Source: Clostridiales bacterium (GTDB taxonomy: Bacteria > Bacillota > Clostridia > Tissierellales > Sedimentibacteraceae). From it: a stretch of DNA of 11,711 bases. The position numbers were made by a program, and so were the translations under genes. Below the pieces are notes generated by a model, which was given only the letters and a program-made list of their open reading frames with translations, was not told the origin of the DNA and did no database searches. Below, piece after piece: positions 7,549 through 11,711 of this stretch. The number at the start of each line of letters is the position of its first letter. Position 1 is the first letter of the stretch. The stretch spans positions 5,896 to 17,606 of the forward strand of contig DMJQ01000027.1 of NCBI GenBank assembly GCA_003457065.1. The letters are read 5' to 3'.

Positions 7549-8205
7549 TTAATGTTCTACCTTACTTCCTCTAAATCGCTCTGTTGTTGCAGATGTATCT
7601 GAACTAATTCCAGATCTCTCATATACCTTCTTAATTGTCTTGAACATAATCTTCCAATCAACTATAAAACTTATATTATCTACATACTCTACATCTAATT
7701 TAAACTTATCTTCCCAACTAATAGCATTTCGACCACTAACCTGAGCTAACCCCGTTAATCCTGGTCGTACATCGTGACGCCTTTTCTGATGCTCATTATA
7801 TAGCGGCAGATATTCCACAAGCAATGGCCTTGGACCTACTATACTCATGTCACCTGTCAAAATATTAAAAAGCTCAGGAAGTTCATCTAAGCTTGTACTT
7901 CGAAGGAACCTTCCAAATTTCGTAAGCCTGATTTCATCGGAAAGCAATCCTCCGTTATCATCCTTTTCATCAGTCATTGTCCTAAATTTGTATAAAGTAA
8001 ATATCTCTTCATTAAGCCCCGGACGTTTTTGTTTAAATATCACTGGACTGCCTAATTTTGCTCTAACGAGAATTATCAGTATAAGCAGCAGCGGACTCAA
8101 GACAATAATTGCAGCGAGAGACAATATAAAATCCATAGGTCTCTTAATATGTCTTTCATATATTCCTTTTTTACATATGTTTTCTTTAATTATTGCTGAA
8201 CTCAT
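7549..8205 (-). CDS. pglC: Initiating phosphoglycosyl transferase, PglC type (monotopic)
   Basis: A 218-residue sugar transferase that moves a phospho-sugar from a UDP-sugar to undecaprenyl phosphate, starting the repeat unit at the cytoplasmic membrane face. Residues 24-48 are a hydrophobic re-entrant helix with the Ser-Pro break at 37-38. KFRTMTDE lies at 73-80 and the catalytic Asp107-Glu108 dyad in [20 protein letters not shown] at 118-129 and [14 protein letters not shown] at 147-160 follow. There is one hydrophobic segment only, so this is the short PglC-like form, not the long WbaP form with extra N-terminal spans. It begins one base after the aminotransferase stop, has only a weak GGAA ahead of it, and so probably depends on translational coupling. 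Between the PglE- and PglD-like genes, diacetylbacillosamine phosphate is the likely substrate. Similar enzymes use Gal, Glc or other amino sugars, so substrate certainty is moderate. Confidence 0.92.
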   Translation of the reverse strand: MSSAIIKENICKKGIYERHIKRPMDFILSLAAIIVLSPLLLILIILVRAKLGSPVIFKQKRPGLNEEIFTLYKFRTMTDEKDDNGGLLSDEIRLTKFGRFLRSTSLDELPELFNILTGDMSIVGPRPLLVEYLPLYNEHQKRRHDVRPGLTGLAQVSGRNAISWEDKFKLDVEYVDNISFIVDWKIMFKTIKKVYERSGISSDTSATTERFRGSKVEH

Positions 8206-8206
8206 T

Positions 8207-9316
8207 TTAATTCCACAATCCTTTTATGATACAATTTATTCTGTATAAATCCTCATCCTTCATTTTCGTATCACTTGGCAGACATACGCCATTTTCAAAT
8301 ATTTTTTCAGAAACTCCACTGCCGATAATATCATATTTCTCAAAGAAAGGCTGCATATGCATCGGTTTCCAGATTGGTCTTGATTCAATGTTATCTTTCT
8401 CCAATGCCTCCATGACATCAATAGGCCTTATATTTCCATTCAAGGTTATACAGCTCAACCAATAATTTGGTTTATTCCACCCGTTGACAGGCATAAATTC
8501 TATGTCCTCGATATTTTTGAGTTCATTTTTATAGAATTCAAATATATGCTTCTTCTGCTCTATTCTTTTATCCAGTACTTTCAGCTGCCCTCTGCCTATA
8601 CCTGCAACAATATTGCTCATGCGGTAATTATATCCCAATTCACTGTGCTGATAGTGCCTTGCTTTATCTCTTGACTGAGTTGCCCAGAACCTGACTTTAG
8701 ATATTCTTTCTTCATCATTAGACACAAGCATACCTCCGCCTGATGTGGTAATAATCTTGTTACCATTAAATGAAAATATGCCGTATTTCCCAAATGTGCC
8801 TGTATACTTGCCTTTATACGTCGTGCCCAAACTTTCTGCTGCATCTTCAATAAGAGTAACATTATGTTTTTCACATATTTTACAAATCTTGTCCATATCA
8901 GCAGATAATCCGTATAAATGAACTACTATTACTGCTTTAGGCTTATATTTTTCAAAAGCTTTTTCCAATGCAACTGGACTCATATTCCACGTTTCGCTAT
9001 CACTGTCTATAAAAACAGGAGTTGCCCCTTGATATATAATTGGATTTGCTGTTGCTGAAAATGTGAGTGTAGGACAGAAAACAATATCTCCTTTATCTAC
9101 TCCTGCTGCCTTAAGAGCCATATGTATAGCGGCCGTACCTGAAGATAACGCAGCTGCATATTTTGAACCGACTTTAGCTGCAAGTTCATTTTCAAATTCG
9201 TCTACATTTTTGCCCAGCGGAGCTATCCAATTGGTATCAAATGCTTCCTGTATATATTTCATTTCATAGCCTTCATCACTCATATGTGGTGAAGCAAGAT
9301 AAATCTTTTCTGACAT
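8207..9316 (-). CDS. pglE: UDP-4-amino-4,6-dideoxy-GlcNAc transaminase, PglE type (DegT/DnrJ/EryC1/StrS)
   Basis: A 369-residue PLP enzyme of sugar aminotransferase fold. It should transfer an amino group from glutamate to C4 of UDP-4-keto-6-deoxy-GlcNAc. The N-terminus contains [13 protein letters not shown] at residues 30-42, typical of the PglE group. [11 protein letters not shown] at 58-68 binds the PLP phosphate, IEDAAESLG at 156-164 holds the acidic residue contacting the pyridine nitrogen, and the Schiff-base lysine is Lys187 in [27 protein letters not shown] at 230-241 is also diagnostic. It starts 31 bp after the regulator gene with AGGGGG just ahead of the ATG, so it is the first enzyme gene after the promoter at 10005-10033. 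GDP-perosamine synthases are close relatives, but the adjacent PglF-, PglC- and PglD-like genes favour the bacillosamine role. Confidence 0.92.
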   Translation of the reverse strand: MSEKIYLASPHMSDEGYEMKYIQEAFDTNWIAPLGKNVDEFENELAAKVGSKYAAALSSGTAAIHMALKAAGVDKGDIVFCPTLTFSATANPIIYQGATPVFIDSDSETWNMSPVALEKAFEKYKPKAVIVVHLYGLSADMDKICKICEKHNVTLIEDAAESLGTTYKGKYTGTFGKYGIFSFNGNKIITTSGGGMLVSNDEERISKVRFWATQSRDKARHYQHSELGYNYRMSNIVAGIGRGQLKVLDKRIEQKKHIFEFYKNELKNIEDIEFMPVNGWNKPNYWLSCITLNGNIRPIDVMEALEKDNIESRPIWKPMHMQPFFEKYDIIGSGVSEKIFENGVCLPSDTKMKDEDLYRINCIIKGLWN

Positions 9317-9347
9317 ATAGCCCCCTACTAAATCATTATTTATTAAT

Positions 9348-9962
9348 CTATTCGGTAAAGAATCTCTCTACTCTATCTTCCGGATATCCAATTTCGTTTA
9401 ATTTATTTGTTATATCATCTTCGTATGTATATGATGTAATTACTATTCCATCATGATCATATTTATCTATATCTTCTCTGGAAATAATAGTATATCCCAA
9501 AAATTGCATGCCTTGTTTGCATTTATCATCATCTATGATTGCCAATGCTCTAAGTGGCTTGTCAACTCTTACCCTAATTATTCCTAATATAGTTTCTGCT
9601 ACTTCTCCTGCACCATAGAAAAGTATATTTCGATAGCCTTTATCTTCAAGCCTATCCAGAAAATTTTCAACATTCTCTTCCGCTAACTTATATAATTCTA
9701 ACAATTCCTGTAAATAAGTAATTGCCAGATAATTTTTTCTTTTTATACCTTCTTGTGTAATGTTATAGTAAACTGTTTTTACAGATTTGTAATCTCTGGA
9801 CAGATAATCTCTTTCTTCCAAATTATCAATATAAACATTAACCATGGATATGGCACCACTAATTATTTCTGCTATTTCCTTTTGTGTCGTATCCGGATTT
9901 CTTTCTATGTGCTCTAACAGCAGCAGTTCCTTTAATTCACTTGTAGGACTGAAAAATTTCAT
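9348..9962 (-). CDS. Winged-helix regulator fused to a Rossmann-like sensor module
   Basis: A 204-residue protein whose specific family I do not recognise. Residues 1-75 look like a winged helix-turn-helix: TQKEIAEI near 26-33 would be the positioning helix, SGAISMVNVYIDNLEE at 35-50 the recognition helix, and YLSRDYKSVKTVYYNITQEG at 53-72 the wing strands. Residues 78-108 form a charged helix that could dimerise. Residues 112-204 resemble a CoA/NAD-binding Rossmann unit with FYGAGEVAE at 115-123 and IIDDDKCKQG at 142-151. The same pattern occurs in the neighbouring dehydratase (IVDDDKTKIG) and in the PglD-like protein. It is the first gene after a strong promoter whose start overlaps an inverted repeat, which suggests autoregulation and control of the polysaccharide operon, possibly through a sugar nucleotide. 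AGGAGA lies 8 bases before the ATG. Ligand and targets are inference. Confidence 0.8.
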   Translation of the reverse strand: MKFFSPTSELKELLLLEHIERNPDTTQKEIAEIISGAISMVNVYIDNLEERDYLSRDYKSVKTVYYNITQEGIKRKNYLAITYLQELLELYKLAEENVENFLDRLEDKGYRNILFYGAGEVAETILGIIRVRVDKPLRALAIIDDDKCKQGMQFLGYTIISREDIDKYDHDGIVITSYTYEDDITNKLNEIGYPEDRVERFFTE

Positions 9963-9981
9963 ATATTACATCTCCTGTGTT

Positions 9982-10000
9982 TCGTTCATTGTACGAACGA
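9982..10000. promoter_or_regulatory. Candidate operator: 19-bp inverted repeat at the transcription start
   Basis: TCGTTC at 9982-9987 and GAACGA at 9995-10000 are exact reverse complements separated by 7 bases, giving an odd-length dyad of 19 bp. It begins 4 bases downstream of the -10 hexamer, so it should cover the transcription start and early leader. A bound protein there would block initiation or promoter clearance. The gene immediately downstream encodes a winged-helix protein, the natural candidate to bind it. No second perfect copy is seen elsewhere in the window. Confidence 0.55.
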
Positions 10001-10004
10001 TTCT

Positions 10005-10033
10005 ATCATAACACACATTGGTTACTTTGTAAA
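10005..10033 (-). promoter_or_regulatory. Vegetative-type promoter for the regulator and downstream operon
   Basis: On the minus strand TTTACA (10028-10033) is followed by a 17-base spacer and TATGAT (10005-10010). TG one base before the -10 makes it an extended -10. Both hexamers differ from consensus by one base, and the spacing is ideal. Transcription should begin near 9998, about 36 bases before the regulator ATG. It is the only strong promoter I see in the window. It could drive all genes leftward to beyond base 1, since no intrinsic terminator is visible. Confidence 0.75.
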
Positions 10034-10064
10034 TATGTTATTTTATTATCTACCTGTCAATATC

Positions 10065-10092
10065 GGCGGCAGAAGTTTTCATCCTGTCCGCC
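10065..10092. other. GC-rich hairpin after the dehydratase gene, possible weak terminator
   Basis: GGCGGCAG (10065-10072) pairs with CTG-T-CCGCC (10084-10092), an 8-bp stem with one bulged base and an 11-base loop. It begins 11 bases after the dehydratase stop and stands out as GC-rich in AT-rich surroundings. No T-run follows on either strand, so it is not a standard intrinsic terminator. It might stabilise the upstream mRNA end, attenuate read-through or be a pause site. Confidence 0.35.
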
Positions 10093-10103
10093 CGAATAGC
10101 CAC

Positions 10104-11711
10104 TTACGCTATATTCTTTGAATCATCTGTATTTTTTATATTATTCGTACGTTTATATGTTGGTACAAGTTTTTCTATCAGTATCAATATATCTTCAACG
10201 TCAATATCATCTGCAGCCTTTTCTAACTCTCCTATAAGTTTAAAAAGTTCGTATTCATCAAATTCATTCGGTTTTTCGATAAATATTTTCTCAATATCAG
10301 TTTTAATCTGATCTTTATCCTGAGTTATCAGGAGTTCTTCATATAACTTTTCGCCCGGTCTGAGTCCTGTGTATTCTATGTTTATATCTACCTCTGGTTC
10401 AAGACCAGAAAGCTTAATTAATTTGTATGCTAAATCCTTAATCTTAACCGGCTCACCCATATCAAGCACAAATACTTCTCCTCCCTGAGCCATTGATGAA
10501 GCTCTGAGTACAAGCTGAACCGCTTCTGGAATCGTCATAAAATATCTTGTTATTTCCTTATGGGTGACAGTAACAGGTTCACCCTCTTTTATCTGCTCCT
10601 TGAATAGCGGAATAACCGATCCATTACTGCCTAAAACATTTCCAAATCTCACAGCTACATAATCTGTATCGCTATTACTATTGTAGGACTGTATTATCAT
10701 TTCAGCAATACGTTTTGTAGCTCCCATAACACTAGTTGGATTAACTGCCTTGTCCGTAGATATGAGAACAAATTTATCTGCTTTGTACTCATGAGCCGCC
10801 TGAACTACATTATATGTTCCTATTACATTATTTTTTATGGCTTCCTCAGGATTTTTTTCCATGAGAGGAACATGCTTGTGAGCAGCAGCATGAAATACTA
10901 TATCTATATTCTTTGAAGCAAATATTTTATTCAATTTATTCTTATCTCTTATAGAGGCAATCTCCACGGACATATTAAGTTTATCTCCATATGTCCTAAG
11001 CAGTTCTTGCTGTATATCATAGGCATTGTTTTCATATATATCAAGTATTATAAGAGCTTTTGGCTCATATGATGCTATTTGACGGCAAAGCTCAGAGCCT
11101 ATGGAGCCACCACCTCCTGTTACAAGAACTGTCTTGTTCTGAATATATTCTTTTGTCAATGTACAATCAAGTTTTATAGGTTCTCTACCTAGCAAATCCT
11201 CAACTTGGACATCTCTAATTTTACCAATTACATCATTAAGTGCACCGTTAGTTAAGAGGCTGTACACCTCTGGTAATATTTTAAGCTTACATTTAGTATT
11301 AGCACATATATCCAATATTCTTTTTTTGTTTTCACTATCTATAGATGGTATAGAAAATATTATTTCCTCTATTTCATATTTTTTTACCATCTCAGGTATT
11401 CTTTCCGTTGATGATACTACCTGTATGGTATTTATTTTTCTGCCTATTTTGGTTTTGTCATCATCAACGATACATTTCACAAGGTAATTATTAGGATTGT
11501 TACGCTGTATTTCATTGAGTATGGCTACAGTAGCCTGTCCTGCACCAACTAACATAATATTTGTGTAGTGACTGAGCTTTTTAGTATTCTTATCACCAAT
11601 AATAATTATCGCCCTGTAAACTATACGGATACCCATAGTGCAAAAGCTTGCTACAAGAAAAGCAACAATATATACATAATATCTGATATAAATATTAAAA
11701 ACTTGCGTAAA
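10104..11711 (-). CDS. pglF: Membrane-anchored UDP-GlcNAc 4,6-dehydratase, PglF/CapD/WbpM family, 5' end outside window
   Basis: The reading frame is open from the stop at 10104 to the last base, giving 535 visible codons. An ATG at 11636 is probably internal, because the 25 codons before it encode a hydrophobic span (YYVYIVAFLVASF) matching the last N-terminal membrane helix of this family. Numbering from that ATG, a first Rossmann domain has VGAGQA at 30-35 and IVDDDKTKIG at 56-65. The catalytic SDR domain has TGGGGSIG at 173-180. Thr294-Asp295 (STDKAVNP), Met304 and Lys308 (MGATK) match the Thr/Asp/Met/Lys set of PglF, with Met in place of the usual Tyr. LRPGEKLYEELL at 425-436 is also family-typical. 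It converts UDP-GlcNAc to UDP-4-keto-6-deoxy-GlcNAc, the substrate of the PglE-like enzyme. It may share the operon by read-through or have its own promoter upstream. Confidence 0.93.
   Translation of the reverse strand, partial: FTQVFNIYIRYYVYIVAFLVASFCTMGIRIVYRAIIIIGDKNTKKLSHYTNIMLVGAGQATVAILNEIQRNNPNNYLVKCIVDDDKTKIGRKINTIQVVSSTERIPEMVKKYEIEEIIFSIPSIDSENKKRILDICANTKCKLKILPEVYSLLTNGALNDVIGKIRDVQVEDLLGREPIKLDCTLTKEYIQNKTVLVTGGGGSIGSELCRQIASYEPKALIILDIYENNAYDIQQELLRTYGDKLNMSVEIASIRDKNKLNKIFASKNIDIVFHAAAHKHVPLMEKNPEEAIKNNVIGTYNVVQAAHEYKADKFVLISTDKAVNPTSVMGATKRIAEMIIQSYNSNSDTDYVAVRFGNVLGSNGSVIPLFKEQIKEGEPVTVTHKEITRYFMTIPEAVQLVLRASSMAQGGEVFVLDMGEPVKIKDLAYKLIKLSGLEPEVDINIEYTGLRPGEKLYEELLITQDKDQIKTDIEKIFIEKPNEFDEYELFKLIGELEKAADDIDVEDILILIEKLVPTYKRTNNIKNTDDSKNIA

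Noticed and set aside
7126..7602. Long plus-strand open frame opposite the PglD-like gene
   Set aside because: It is antisense to a clear acetyltransferase gene, has no ribosome binding site or recognisable domain, and arises from the codon pattern of the real gene.
7847..8248. Plus-strand open frame opposite the PglC-like gene
   Set aside because: It mirrors the phosphoglycosyl transferase codons, shows no motif, and crosses into the neighbouring gene; treated as a shadow.
8617..8874. Minus-strand open frame inside the aminotransferase gene in another frame
   Set aside because: It is fully contained in a gene with an intact PLP active site and has no independent support.
9348..9962. Small MarR-like EPS-associated regulator as the identity of this protein
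   Set aside because: Those are about half this length and lack the C-terminal Rossmann-like unit; at most the N-terminal domain could be related.
10145..10151. TCGTACG near the 3' end of the dehydratase gene as a second regulator site
   Set aside because: It shares only a short core with the 9982-10000 dyad, lies inside coding sequence and lacks the TCGTTC/GAACGA arms.
1..11711. Mobile elements, tRNA/rRNA genes, CRISPR arrays and integration sites
   Set aside because: No transposase or integrase motifs, cloverleaf-like sequence, regularly spaced repeats or terminal repeats were seen; genes account for nearly all of the window.

Overview
The window is a stretch of a surface-polysaccharide (capsule, exopolysaccharide or lipid-linked glycan) biosynthesis locus. 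Every gene lies on the minus strand, so it reads from right to left. The DNA is AT-rich, ribosome binding sites are purine-rich (AGGAG type), and one promoter has near-consensus vegetative elements. Together these suggest a low-GC Gram-positive bacterium of the Clostridia, perhaps a Lachnospiraceae-like gut or rumen organism. That assignment is an inference. No taxonomic marker gene is present.

Right part (about 6885-11711): a set resembling the bacillosamine genes pglF, pglE, pglC and pglD of Campylobacter. A membrane-anchored UDP-GlcNAc 4,6-dehydratase is cut by the right edge; its frame stays open to base 11711, so the gene is longer than its first internal ATG suggests. A 141-bp gap follows, holding a GC-rich hairpin, a strong promoter (TTTACA-17-TATGAT with an extended -10) and a 19-bp inverted repeat over the likely transcription start. 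The first gene after the promoter encodes a 204-residue protein joining a winged-helix DNA-binding domain to a Rossmann-like module. Then come the PLP aminotransferase (PglE type), the monotopic phosphoglycosyl transferase (PglC type) and the left-handed beta-helix acetyltransferase (PglD type). Together these should make UDP-N,N'-diacetylbacillosamine and load it on undecaprenyl phosphate.

Middle part (about 3480-6888): a GT4 glycosyltransferase resembling PglA and related second-sugar enzymes, then a UDP-HexNAc 6-dehydrogenase (TviB/WbpO type, read from a TTG start) and a UDP-HexNAc(A) 4-epimerase (TviC/WbpP type). The last two should supply UDP-GalNAcA, an acidic sugar.

Left part (1-3478): a second GT4 glycosyltransferase, a 146-bp gap with a 24-bp inverted repeat, a multi-membrane-span Wzy-like polymerase, and a GT2 (rhamnosyltransferase-like) glycosyltransferase cut by the left edge and open to base 1. 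Genes are tightly packed (1-bp gaps, one 4-bp overlap), as in an operon. No flippase, chain-length regulator or export protein is visible; these presumably lie outside the window. The most interesting element is the regulator/promoter/inverted-repeat group at 9348-10033, a candidate sugar-nucleotide-responsive autoregulatory switch for the operon.
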